Shown here piece by piece: positions 34,745-45,838 of a stretch of 64,000 nt of DNA. How positions within the stretch are numbered: the first letter of the stretch is position 1; the number at the start of each line of letters is the position of its first letter. The notes below the pieces were generated by a model. It did no database searches. It saw only the letters and a program-made list of their open reading frames with translations, and was not told where the DNA came from. The stretch is from Strigamia acuminata (taxonomy: Eukaryota; Arthropoda; Chilopoda; Geophilomorpha; Linotaeniidae). Made by a program: the position numbers and the translations under genes. The stretch is taken from the NCBI GenBank assembly GCA_949358305.1, contig CASHSZ010000071.1, positions 1 to 64,000 on the forward strand. The letters run 5' to 3'.

Positions 34745-37405
34745 ACAAGAAACGACCCGGTCGGAAACCGAACCTCAGTGTCCAATCGGGCAGAAATTGT
34801 GCGGAAGTTTAACCAAAAATGGCCAAAAGTCGGTGCAAGTTTTGCACGCAACAAACGTCCGATGTGACAGTGCCCATGCGGGTTGGACGTGCATGTGGGC
34901 GCGTGTGGGCGCTCGATTTACCGGCCCGTTGGACGAGTTAAACCAAAATTTCCCAATATCTTGCATAAATTTAAAGAAGATTTGACAGATTTCCAGATTT
35001 TAAGCGATGTTTTACATAAGTCCGTCCCATTGCTGAAATTCCGTGAAAATTTGTCAAAAATTGACAAAAGTCTGTGCAAATTTTGTCAGAAATAGGAAAC
35101 AAAAAATTTAAAATTCGTCCAACGCGCCAGTAAATCGAGCGCGCCCATGCGTGGACAGTGCGCCGGCGGGAGCCCCGGCCGTCCTCTCTCTCTCTCTCTC
35201 TCGGCCGCCAAGGCTCGCCCCTCCGCCCGTCGGCGGGAGCCCCGACCGTCCCCCCTCTCTCTTTCGGCCGCCAAAGGATCGCCCCTCCGCTCGTCACAGA
35301 TTTTTGTCAATATTTGATGAATTTCAACAGATTTTCAGCAATATTTTACAGGACATTTCTGCTCTTTTGGATACATTTTCAAAGGTTTTATTGCTAAAAT
35401 TCTGGGGAAATTTATCAAAAATTGACAAAAAATCGATGCAAGTTTTGTCAGAAACTGATAAAATCTTCTTAAACTCGTCCAACGCGCCGGCGAGTGCACA
35501 TGCGGGGACAGTGGGCACGTCCAGCCCGCGTGCACACTGTCAGATCGGGCGGTTTCGGGCACAGTTTGATCCGGGCAAATATCTAGCAAAACTTGCACCG
35601 ATTTTTTGTCAATTTTAGACAAATTTCAGCGATATTTTACGAGACATTTCTGCTCGATTGGACACATTTCCAGGGGTTTTTTGTAAAACATTGATAAAAT
35701 TCCGTGGAAATTTATCAAATATTGGCAAAATTCGGTGCTAATTTTGTCAAAAATTAGGAAAAAAAAATTTTCAAAACTTGTCCAACGTGCCGGTAAATCG
35801 AGCGCCCACATGCCTAGATAGTGCACGCCCAACCCGCCAAGGCTCGCCCCTCCGCCCGTTGGCGGGAGCCCCGGCCGTCCCCTCTCTCTCTCTTTCTCTC
35901 TCTCTCTCGGGCGCCCGGAGCTCGCCCCTCCGCCCGTCACCGACTTTTGACACAATTTTTGATGAAATTCAACGGAATTTTAGCAACGTTTTACAAAAAA
36001 CCTGTGGAAATGTGTCCAACCGGGCAGAAATGTGTCGTAAAATGTTGCCGAAATTCTGTGAAAATTTGTCACAAATTGCCAAAAGTCGGTGCAAATTTTG
36101 TCAGAAATAGGAAACAAAAAATTTAAAATTCGTCCAACGCGCCAGTAAATCGAGCGCGCCCATGCGTGGACAGTGCGCCGGCGGGAGCCCCGGCCGTCCT
36201 CTCTCTCTCTCTCTCTCGGCCGCCAAGGCTCGCCCCTCCGCCCGTCGGCGGGAGCCCCGACCGTCCCCCCTCTCTCTTTCGGCCGCCAAAGGATCGCCCC
36301 TCCGCTCGTCACAGATTTTTGTCAATATTTGATGAATTTCAACAGATTTTCAGCAATATTTTACAGGACATTTCTGCTCTTTTGGATACATTTTCAAAGG
36401 TTTTATTGCTAAAATTCTGGGGAAATTTATCAAATATTGACAAAAAATCGATGCAAGTTTTGTCAGAAATTGATAAAATCTTCTTAAACTCGTCCAACGC
36501 GCCGGCGAGTGCACATGCGGGGACAGTGGGCACGTCCAGCCCGCGTGCACACTGTCAGATCGGGCGGTTTCGGGCACAGTTTGATCCGGGCAAATATCTA
36601 GCAAAACTTGCACCGATTTTTTGTCAATTTTAGACAAATTTCAGCGATATTTTACGAGACATTTCTGCTCGATTGGACACATTTCCAGGGGTTTTTTGTA
36701 AAACATTGATAAAATTCCGTGGAAATTTATCAAATATTGGCAAAATTCGGTGCTAATTTTGTCAAAAATTAGGAAAAAAAAATTTTCAAAACTTGTCCAA
36801 CGTGCCGGTAAATCGAGCGCCCACATGCCTAGATAGTGCACGCCCAACCCGCCAAGGCTCGCCCCTCCGCCCGTTGGCGGGAGCCCCGGCCGTCCCCTCT
36901 CTCTCTCTTTCTCTCTCTCTCTCGGGCGCCCGGAGCTCGCCCCTCCGCCCGTCACCGACTTTTGACACAATTTTTGATGAAATTCAACGGAATTTTAGCA
37001 ACGTTTTACAAAAAACCTGTGGAAATGTGTCCAACCGGGCAGAAATGTGTCGTAAAATGTTGCCGAAATTCTGTGAAAATTTGTCACAAATTGCCAAAAG
37101 TCGGTGCAAGTATTGCTAGATTTGGGCGCATCAAACTGTGCCGAGATCTGACAGTGTCCACGCGGTTTTGAAGCGCCCACTGTCGACGCACGTGGGCGCT
37201 CAATTTACCGGCGCGTTGGACGAGTTTTGAAAAAAGTTTTTTCCTAATTTCTGACAAAACTTGCACCGAATTTTGTCAATATGTGATAAATTTCCATGGA
37301 TTTTAAGCAATGTTTTACAGAAGTCCGTCCCATCGGGCAGAAACGTCTCGTAAAATGTCGCTGAAATTCCGTGAAAATCTGTCAAAAATTGACAAAAGTT
37401 GGTGA
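34745..37405 (+). repeat. T block, two 1015-bp units
   Basis: Tandem units 35077-36091 and 36092-37106; tail 37107-37405. Its head is of the non-first type (ttgtgcggaag). Confidence 0.9.
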
Positions 37406-38310
37406 CCGACCCGCGGCGCGTCACGGCGCGGTCGGAGGACGGCCCTCGTCCCCAAAAACCACACTCCGGGTCACGTGGTCTCGCACTCGACTTTTTCAGT
37501 TTTCCCGTTTTCGGCCCGTTACGGCCAAGGACCGTAACGGGTCGAAAACGGGCCGCAACGGGTCGAAAACGGCCGCAACGGGTCGAAAACGGCCCGCACG
37601 GGCCGTTAACGGGCCGCCGACGGTCCCGTCACAATCCCGTAACGGCTCGCACGGGCCGTTAACGGGCCGCCGACGGTCCCGTCACGATCCCGTAACGGCT
37701 CGCACGGGCCGTTAACGGGCCGCCGACGGTTCCGTAACTATCCCGTAACGGCCCGCACGGGCCGTTAACGGGCCGCCGACGGTCCCGTCACGACCCCGTA
37801 ACGGCCCGTACGACCTCATGCGGGCCGTTAACGGCCCGTTAACGGCGTAAAACCAAAAACAGGATTCGAGATTAATGTCTATGAATGTTGTACGCGTTTT
37901 CATGTACGTGTTGTCGGTTGTTGATTTTTTCGATTTACAGCGTCACGGCCCGTTAACGGCCCGTTAACGGCCCGTTAACGGCCCGTCAACGGCCCGCATG
38001 GGGTCGTACGGGCCGTTAACGGGCCGCCGACGGTCCCGTCACGATCCCGTAACGGCCCGCACGGGCCGTTAACGGGCCGCCGACGGTCCCGTCACGGTCC
38101 CGTAACGGCCTTCGTTCCCGGACTTCGGCTCGCCGACGGCCCGTGCGACCTCATGCGGGCCGCTAACGGGCCGTCAACGGGCCGTTAACGGCCCGTTTTC
38201 GACCCGCTACGGCCCGTCACGGCCTGTTGGCCGTGCGACCCGTGACTCGGAGTGTGGTTTTTGGGGACGAGGGCCGTCCTCCGGCCGCGCCGCGACGCGC
38301 CGCGGGTCGG
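37406..38310 (+). repeat. G block, T-Y class (905 bp)
   Basis: The shortest G class, always between a T block and Y. It has fewer 53-bp units after the box at 37847 and the marker gcatggggtcgtacgg. Confidence 0.92.
37847..37938 (+). repeat. AT-rich 92-bp box, copy 27
   Basis: Variant gt / catg / tttac-agc. Confidence 0.95.
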
Positions 38311-38480
38311 ACAAGAAACGACCCGGTCGGAAACCGAACCTCAGTGTCCAATCGGGCAGAAATTGTGCGGAAGTTTAACCAAAAATGGCCAAAAGTCGGT
38401 GCAAGTTTTGCACGCAACAAACGTCCGATGTGACAGTGCCCATGCGGATTGGACGTGCATGTGGGCGCGTGTGGGAGCTC

Positions 38481-38729
38481 GATTTACTGGCGCGTTGGAC
38501 GAGTTTTAAAAAAATTCTCCAAAATCTGACAAAACTTGCAACGATTTTTAACGACATTTAATTGATTTCCACAGATTTTAAGAACACTGTTTTACAGAAG
38601 CCCGTCCAATCGGGCAGAAATGTCTCGCAAAATATTGCTGAAATTCCGTGGAAATTTATCAAAAATCGTTGCCAGTTTTGTCAGATTTTGGAGAATTTTT
38701 TTAGAACTCGTCCAACGCGCCAGTAAATC
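38481..38729. repeat. High-identity fold-back in Y, copy 1
   Basis: Outer arms 38481-38550 and 38661-38729 differ at about 2 of 70 positions; the inner part is a degenerate T-type core. As a single strand it would form a long hairpin with a loop region of about 110 nt. It is the best-preserved T-type palindrome in the window. Confidence 0.88.
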
Positions 38730-39391
38730 ACGCGCCCACGTGCGTGGACGATGCGCACGTCCAACCCGCCAAGGCTCGCCCCTACGACCGTCGGCGGGAG
38801 CCCCGGCCGTCCTCTCTCTCCCTCTCGGCCGCCAATGCTCGCCCCTCCGCCCGGGACTCGCCCCGCCGCCAGTCACCGACTTTTGGCAATTTCCTTGCAA
38901 ACAGCAACGATAATGATGTATTTATTGATAATTGTTTTTGCATCGGACATGTGTTTAATTTTAGTGGTTCCTCGACTCAGTTTGTGCGGTTCTTGCGCGT
39001 CGTGCGCACGTTCAACACGCGCCCACGCGAGTATATCGCGTGGACTCTCGTCTCTCTCGTCAGTCTCGATGTTTTGTATGATTTTATTTTGCTAATTGTT
39101 TTGAGCGCGTGCAATTTCAATTGTTGCACCACACACGCATTTTCTATTGTACACCAGTGTTCCTATGTCGAATAAATTAGACTTGTTTTTAATTTCTCTG
39201 TCGCCATTGTTTGAATTCACTGCGCTGCACGAGAGCTTCAATTTATGAGTTGGACCGCTTTTTATACAAATTATGTGGGAATTTTGCTCGATTCATGCGC
39301 GGTTCTTTCTTAAGCGTCGGGCAAGTTTTGTCAGATATTGCAAAAAGTACATCGCGCGTGCACGGGCGTGCGTGGACGGTGCCCGCGTCCA

Positions 39392-39580
39392 ACGCTCATC
39401 GGCGTCCAACTCCTTGTCTACAAAGAAGGTCGGGGTTTCGGGCATATCCTTTGCCACGACCGCGTCTTGGTTCTCGCCTTCGGTGGTCATCTCCAAGGCG
39501 GGAATCAGCCCGGATTTCAACGGGGTGCTGTCGGTCAGAAAGGGAACGGTCGGTGTTGTTGGGGAGATGTTGGAGCAGTA
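39392..39580 (-). pseudogene. Protein-like open fragment of about 63 aa in Y, copy 1 (unknown family)
   Basis: On the minus strand an open stretch reads YCSNISPTTPTVPFL, continues through LKSGLIPALEMTTEGE and TPTFFVDKELDADER, and then runs into a T-type repeat arm (gcgttggacgcggg). It begins right after tttag, which is both an in-frame stop and a plausible splice acceptor. Mixed composition with acidic, Thr/Pro and hydrophobic residues is unlike the Arg/Pro/Ser peptides of the satellites. It may be a captured or interrupted exon. No start codon, family or donor site is evident, so chance openness remains possible. Confidence 0.3.
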
Positions 39581-40794
39581 CTAAACGTCATGTTTTGTTC
39601 ACGTGAAAATGAAATGTGCGTTTAAAAAGCCTATCGTGCTGCCGGGACGTTTATTAATTTTCCCAGTTTGACATAAGCGAGCGCGCACATGGCGACGGCA
39701 ATGTCTTTTGTCACCTTTAAATTCCTTTTTGGTTTCAACTATGTAAGTTACCTTGTTTTATTAAAATAACTGTTAGTTTTGTATATTTGCTAGTTGGTTC
39801 ATGTTTGGTGCGTTAGATATAAACACCAAACCACCGTATTTATGTTTTCTGAGACGTACGACGCGAGTCGCGCTCGTACGCCGACTTCGACACATCGGTA
39901 AACCGCCAGCGTGCACCATTTTTCTCGTGCTCACTCAGACGTGCGCATTACACGCGATATTGCGCACGAACGCGCACACCGCCTCCGCGACACACATCAC
40001 ACACCCGTTTAAACGAGTCTCGGCGCCTATTTGACCCCAGTGTTTACTTTTTAAAATTGTGGTGTGTTTTCAAAGTTCTTAATTTGTTCAAAAACAAACA
40101 AAATGGATATCTGTTGATTTTTAAATGATTTTGTCGATTTAGTTTTTTGCTGGTTTTTAATCGATTTGTCTGTATTTTTAATCAATTCGAATGATTGACA
40201 CCATTCTGTGCTTTACTCGTATTCAAGATGGCGTCGCAAACTCAAGGTCGAATTCCGCTGAATTCATTTATTGCGACTGTTTGCGCTCCATACGTGCGAA
40301 AAGGATTATGGGAATAATCCTCAATGCAGGCCATTTTGGTGTTAAATGAGCGAGGAAGGCAGGACATAAGGAAAATTGGTGAAATGTAAAAAAAAATGCT
40401 AAACAATCAACATTTAAATAAAGATCAATATTTCTGGCTCGAAATGCATATATCGGCAATTTCGGGATATTTTCGGGACGAAATTGACTCGTTCGGAACA
40501 CAGGGGAGGGACTCCCACATTCCCCATGCGTCGGCGCGTGTGTTTACGAAATACCAAATCCAGGTTTTCATACAACCCCACGTTATTTTCGGGTCAAGAG
40601 TTTTTTTATGCGCTGCCGCGCGCAATCCCCGGGTTGATGAGTTTCGCGGAATCCGACGAGCGAGTGCGATCGTGTCATACCGCTTCTTCTCGTGGCAAAG
40701 TAGACACCTTAATTAAACTGGCTGTTGGCTTTTTTTTTTAAACAAAGTACGAGTCTTTAAGTTGAACGGTTGTTGAGATACACGTAGTAATGTG

Positions 40795-40987
40795 GACTCG
40801 CGACGCGTTGCAACGTGGTCGGAGAACGGCCCACTTCCCTCCCCCCGACCAGGTTGTCTTTCTCTCTCTTGTCCGACCCACGGCGCGTCGCGGCGCGGCC
40901 GGAGGACGTCTCTTTCCCCTCCCCCAGTCCCAAAAACCACACCTTGAGGAACCCCGAGGTTCGGTTTCCGACCGGGCCGTTTCTCGC
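40795..40987 (-). repeat. K-like units in inverted orientation at the end of Y, copy 1
   Basis: Two diverged K-like copies, including cgcgacgcgttgcaacg and cccacggcgcgtcgcggcgc, with the ccgaggttcggtttccgacc hairpin-forming segment. They adjoin the left K end of the short G block. Confidence 0.8.
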
Positions 40988-41504
40988 CCGACCCACGACG
41001 CGCCGCGGCGCGGCCGGAGGACGGCCCTCGTCCCCAAAAACCACACTCCGGGTCACGTGGTCTCGCACTCGACTTTTTCAGTTTTCCCGTTTTCGGCCCG
41101 TTACGGCCAAGGACCGTAACGGGTCGAAAACGGGCCGCAACGGGTCGAAAACGGCCGCAACGGGTCGAAAACGGCCCGCACGGGCCGTTAACGGGCCGCC
41201 GACGGTCCCGTCACGATCCCGTCACGGCCCGTGCGGGCCGTTAACGGGCCGCCGACGGTCCCGTCACGATCCCGTCACGGCCCGTGCGGGCCGTTAACGG
41301 GCTGCCGACGGTCCCGTCACGATCCCGTCAACGGCCCGCATGGAGTCGTACGGGCCGTTAACGGGCTGCCGACGGTCCCGTCACGATCCCGTCACGGCTC
41401 GTGCGGGCCGTTAACGGGCCGCCGACAGTCCCGTCACGATCCCGTCACGGCCTGTGCGGGCCGTTAACGGGCCGTTAACGGGCCGTTAACGGCCCGTTAA
41501 CGGC

Positions 41505-41596
41505 GTAAAACCAAAAACAGGATTCGAGATTAATGTCTATGAATGTTGTACGCGTTTTCACGTACGTGTTGTCGGTTGTTGATTTTTTCGATTTAC
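41505..41596 (+). repeat. AT-rich 92-bp box, copy 28
   Basis: Variant gt / cacg / tttac-gcc. Confidence 0.95.
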
Positions 41597-41861
41597 GCCG
41601 TAACGGCCCGTTAACGGCCCGTTAACGGCCCGTCAACGGCCCGTCAACGGCCCGCAACGGCCCGCACGGGCCGTTAACGGGCCGTCGACGATCCCGTCAC
41701 GATCCCGCAACGGCCCGCACGGGCCGTTAACGGGCCGCTGACGGTCCCGTCACGATCCCGTCACGGCCTTCGTTCCCGGACTTCGGCTCGCCGACGGCCC
41801 GTACGACCTCACGCGGGCCGTTAACGGGCCGTTAACGGCCCGTTAACGGCCCGTTAACGGC

Positions 41862-41953
41862 GTAAAACCAAAAACAGGATTCGAGATTAATGTCTATGAA
41901 TGTTGTACGCGTTTTCATGTACGTGTTGTCGGTTGTTGATTTTTTCGATTCAC
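41862..41953 (+). repeat. AT-rich 92-bp box, copy 29
   Basis: Variant gt / catg / ttcac-gcc. Confidence 0.95.
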
Positions 41954-42336
41954 GCCGTAACGGCCCGTTAACGGCCCGTTAACGGCCCGTCAACGGCCCG
42001 TCAACGGCCCGCAACGGCCCGCACGGGCCGTTAACGGGCCGTCGACGATCCCGTCACGATCCCGCAACGGCCCGCACGGGCCGTTAACGGGCCGCTGACG
42101 GTCCCGTCACGATCCCGCAACGGCCCGCACGGGCCGTTAACGGGCCGTCGACGATCCCGTCACGATCCCGCAACGGCCCGCACGGGCCGTTAACGGGCCG
42201 CTGACGGTCCCGTCACGATCCCGCAACGGCCCGCACGGGCCGTTAACGGGCCGTCGACGGTCCCGTCACGATCCCGCAACGGCCCGCACGGGCCGTTAAC
42301 GGCCCGTTAACGGCCCGTTAACGGCCCGTTAACGGG

Positions 42337-42428
42337 GCAAAACCGAAAACAGGATTCGAGATTAATGTCTATGAATGTTGTACGCGTTTTCACGTACGTG
42401 TTGTCGGTTGTTGATTTTTTCGATTCAC
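42337..42428 (+). repeat. AT-rich 92-bp box, copy 30
   Basis: Variant gcaaaaccg / cacg / ttcac-gcc. Confidence 0.95.
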
Positions 42429-42757
42429 GCCGTAACGGCCCGTTAACGGCCCGTTAACGGCCCGTCAACGGCCCGTCAACGGCCCGCAACGGCCCGCACG
42501 GGCCGTTAACGGGCCGTCGACGATCCCGTCACGATCCCGCAACGGCCCGCACGGGCCGTTAACGGGCCGCCGACGGTCCCGTCACGGTCCCGTCACGGCG
42601 CGTGCGGGCCGTTAACGGGCCGCCGACAGTCCCGTCACGATCCCGTCACGGCCTTCGTTCCCGGACTTCGGCTCGCCGACGGCCCGTACGACCTCACGCG
42701 GGCCGTTAACGGGCCGTTAACGGGCCGTTAACGGCCCGTTAACGGCCCGTTAACGGC

Positions 42758-42849
42758 GTAAAACCAAAAACAGGATTCGAGATTAATGTCTATGAATGTT
42801 GTACGCGTTTTCACGTACGTGTTGTCGGTTGTTGATTTTTTCGATTTAC
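42758..42849 (+). repeat. AT-rich 92-bp box, copy 31
   Basis: Variant gt / cacg / tttac-gccgtt. Confidence 0.95.
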
Positions 42850-43187
42850 GCCGTTAACGGCCCGTTAACGGCCCGTTAACGGCCCGTCAACGGCCCGCAT
42901 GGAGTCGTACGGGCCGTTAACGGGCCGCCGACGGTCCCGTCACGGTCCCGTCACGGCGCGTGCGGGCCGTTAACGGGCCGCCAACGGTCCCGTCACGATC
43001 CCGTCACGGCCCGTGCGGGCCGTTAACGGGCCGCCGACGGTCCCGTCACGATCCCGTAACGGCCCGTTACGGCCAAGGGCCGTAACGGGATAACTGAGAG
43101 AGTCGGGTGCGAGACCACGTGACCCGGAGTGTGGTTTTTGGGGGCGAGGGCCGTCCTCCGACCGCGCCGTGACGCGCCCCGGGTCGG

Positions 43188-44858
43188 ATCAAGAGGCGAC
43201 CCGGTCGGAAACCGAACCTCGGGGTTCCTCGGGGCGTGGTTTTTTGGGGACGGGGGGAGGGGGGGATTGGGTCGCGTGCTCCGACCGCGCCGCAACGCGC
43301 CGTGGGTCGGTCACCAACCTTTGTCAATATTTTATAAATTTCCACGGAATTTCAACAATGTTTTACATAAGTCCGTCAAATCGGGCAGAAATATCCCGTA
43401 CAATGTCGCTGCAATTCTGTGGAAATTTATCAGATATTGACAAAATTCGGTGACGGGCGGAAGGGCGATTCCCGGGCGGAAGAGAGAGAGAGAGAGAGAA
43501 AGGGGGGACGGCCGGCGCCTACGCCGACGGGGCGCGGAGGGCGAGTGCACTGTTCACGCATGTGGGCGCGTGTGGACGCTCGATTTACTGGCGCGTTGGA
43601 CAAGTCAAAAAAAATTTCCCAATGTCTGACAAAAATTCCATCGAATCACGGCAATATTTGACAACACTTGCACAGATTTTTAGCAACATTCACCGGCGAG
43701 GTCGTTGATGAACTCGCTTTACCCCGATGAATCTCGCGCGACAACAACCCTGCGAAAATACCAAATCTCGTACGAATAATAAACACGGCGCAAACCGCAC
43801 AAAAATCCACGACATAAAATCGAATGTCGTCTATCGGCACTCTCAGCATTCCCCCGGACATTTTCCGGAAGAGTTTGGTCCGGCCGGAATCCGAGGAATA
43901 GTCACTCCCAAAGTGCGGATTTTGCGGGTGCACTCGCTTCCGAAGGATAGGCAAAGCAGGCGTGCGGACGCGACGCCCGGACGCGGCCGGACGGGGACCA
44001 GTCGGCGCTTAACCTTGGGGTATGTGTGCGGATTTTGTCGGGGGCGAAAGGGTCCCGCTTTTTAACATTACGGCGGCCTATACGTTGTTTCGTTGATCGC
44101 GACTGTGATGCGGAATTTGCGGATGTTGTTTTGGCCGAGTAGTTCGTGCGACCGAGCGCGTTTTGTTCGTTGCTTTTCGGTGTTCGGTGGGTTTTGTGAC
44201 CGGTCAAGGGTTTCGCTAAAACGTGGTTTTTGTGACGGGAGGGAGGGGGGATCGGTTCATGTGCTCCGAACGCGCCGCGACGCGCCGTGACTTGGGCCAA
44301 AAACGACCCGGTCGGAAACCGGGTCCCGGGCTTCGTCGAGGCGTGGTTTTTGAGAACGGGGGGAGGGGGGGATCGGGTCGCGTGCTCCGAAAGCGCCGCG
44401 ACGCGCCGTGACTTGGGCCAAAAACGACCCGGTCGGAAACCGGGTCCCGGGCTTCGTCGAGGCGTGGTCCCGATCGGGACAAACTCTTCCGGAAAATGTC
44501 CGGTGGAATGTTGAGAGTGTCGATGGACGACGTTCGAGTTTATATCGTAAGTAAGTAAGTATCTGACAAAACTTGCACAGAATTTTGTCAACATTTGATA
44601 AATTTCCACAGAATTTAACGTTGTTTTGCTAAAACCTGCGGAAACGTGTCTAGTCGGGCAGAAACGTCTCGTAAAATGTTGCTGAAATTCCGTGGAAATT
44701 TGTCAAAAATTGACAAAAGTTGGTGACCGACCCACATCGCGTTGCGGCGCGGTCGGAGCACGCGACCCGATCCCCCCCCCCCCCCCCTCCCCCCGTCCCC
44801 AAAAAACCACGCCTCGAGGAACCCCGAGGTTCGGTTTCCGACCGGGTCGCCTCTTGAT
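43188..44858 (+). repeat. M module, copy 3
   Basis: Equivalent of 26751-28421, with a 16-C tract at 44772-44787 and the fold-back core at 43313-43453. Confidence 0.9.
43811..44546. mobile_element. Candidate inverted-repeat element inside M, copy 3
   Basis: Arms about 43811-43883 and 44475-44546; 120-bp K-like units 44222-44461. Confidence 0.55.
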
Positions 44859-45838
44859 CCGACTCGGGGCGCGTCACGGCGCGGTCGGAGGACGGCCCTC
44901 GCCCCCAAAAACCACACTCCGGGTCACGTGGTCTCGCACTCGACTTTTTCAGTTTTCCCGTTTTCGGCCCGTTACGGCCAAGGACCGTAACGGGTCGAAA
45001 ACGGGCCGCAACGGGTCGAAAACGGCCGCAACGGGTCGAAAACGGCCCGCACGGGCCGTTAACGGGCCGCCGACGGTCCCGTCACAATCCCGTAACGGCT
45101 CGCACGGGCCGTTAACGGGCCGCCGACGGTCCCGTCACGATCCCGTAACGGCTCGCACGGGCCGTTAACGGGCCGCCGACGGTTCCGTAACTATCCCGTA
45201 ACGGCCCGCACGGGCCGTTAACGGGCCGCCGACGATCCCGTCACGACCCCGTAACGGCCCGTACGACCTCATGCGGGCCGTTAACGGGCCGTTAACGGGC
45301 CGTTAACGGCCCGTTAACGGCGTAAAACCAAAAACAGGATTCGAGATTAATGTCTATGAATGTTGTACGCGTTTTCATGTACGTGTTGTCGGTTGTTGAT
45401 TTTTTCGATTTACACCGTCACGGCCCGTTAACGGCCCGTTAACGGCCCGTTAACGGCCCGTTACGATCCCGTAACGGCCCGCACGGGCCGTTAACGGGCC
45501 GCCGACGGTCCCGTCACGATCCCGTAACGGCCCGCACGGGCCGTTAACGGGCCGCCGACGGTCCCGTCACGGTCCCGTAACGGCTCGCACGGGCCGTTAA
45601 CGGGCCGCCGACGGTCCCGTCACGGTCCCGTAACGGCCTTCGTTCCCGGACTTCGGCTCGCCGACGGCCCGTGCGACCTCATGCGGGCCGCTAACGGGCC
45701 GTCAACGGGCCGTTAACGGCCCGTTTTCGACCCGCTACGGCCCGTCACGGCCTGTTGGCCGTGCGACCCGTGACTCGGAGTGTGGTTTTTGGGGACGAGG
45801 GCCGTCCTCCGGCCGCGCCGCGACGCGCCGCGGGTCGG
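44859..45838 (+). repeat. G block, post-M class (980 bp)
   Basis: First block of unit 4; box at 45322, right K end 45769-45838. Confidence 0.92.
45322..45413 (+). repeat. AT-rich 92-bp box, copy 32
   Basis: Variant gt / catg / tttac-acc. Confidence 0.95.

Larger units (their letters stand above)
38311..40987 (+). repeat. Y module, copy 1 (low-copy segment framed by repeat arms)
   Basis: The first 170 bp or so equal the head of a T block. A strong fold-back (38481-38729) and a (CT)n-type segment (about 38730-38880) follow. T-like sequence stops at about 38900. Bases 38900-39300 and 39581-40740 are AT-rich and match nothing else in the window except the other Y copies. A T-like fragment at about 39311-39394 adjoins a protein-like stretch (39392-39580, minus). 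K-like sequence in inverted orientation fills about 40795-40987. AATAAA at about 39171 and several short frames (143, 131, 106 aa) are present, but none has features I can recognise. Confidence 0.85.
40988..43187 (+). repeat. Short G block before M (2200 bp, four boxes)
   Basis: K ends 40988-41057 and 43118-43187. Box spacings are 357, 475 and 421, so it equals the long G block with internal 832-bp repeats removed. The left part has its own markers, gggctgccgacgg and gcatggagtcgtacgg. Confidence 0.92.
28422..44858 (+). repeat. Higher-order repeat unit 3 (G-T1-G-T1-G-T2-G-Y-Gshort-M)
   Basis: At 16437 bp this is the longest unit. It has three T blocks with 1, 1 and 2 copies of the 1015-bp unit, then the low-copy Y module and a short G block in place of the long G block of units 1-2. 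It exceeds unit 4 by 5347 bp. That equals two extra T+G pairs (2686 and 2657 bp) plus a 4-bp indel that marks the first T block of every unit. Confidence 0.9.

Noticed and set aside
38744-39175. 143-aa frame in Y with hydrophobic stretches (also at 49834)
   Set aside because: The start lies in a (CT)n-type satellite segment. Hydrophobic runs come from AT-rich DNA, a 114-aa frame overlaps it in another phase, and no family is recognisable.
39211-39606. 131-aa plus-strand frame in Y
   Set aside because: It is Arg/Ser-rich in its second half and antisense to the more protein-like minus-strand fragment, and it spans a T-type repeat arm.
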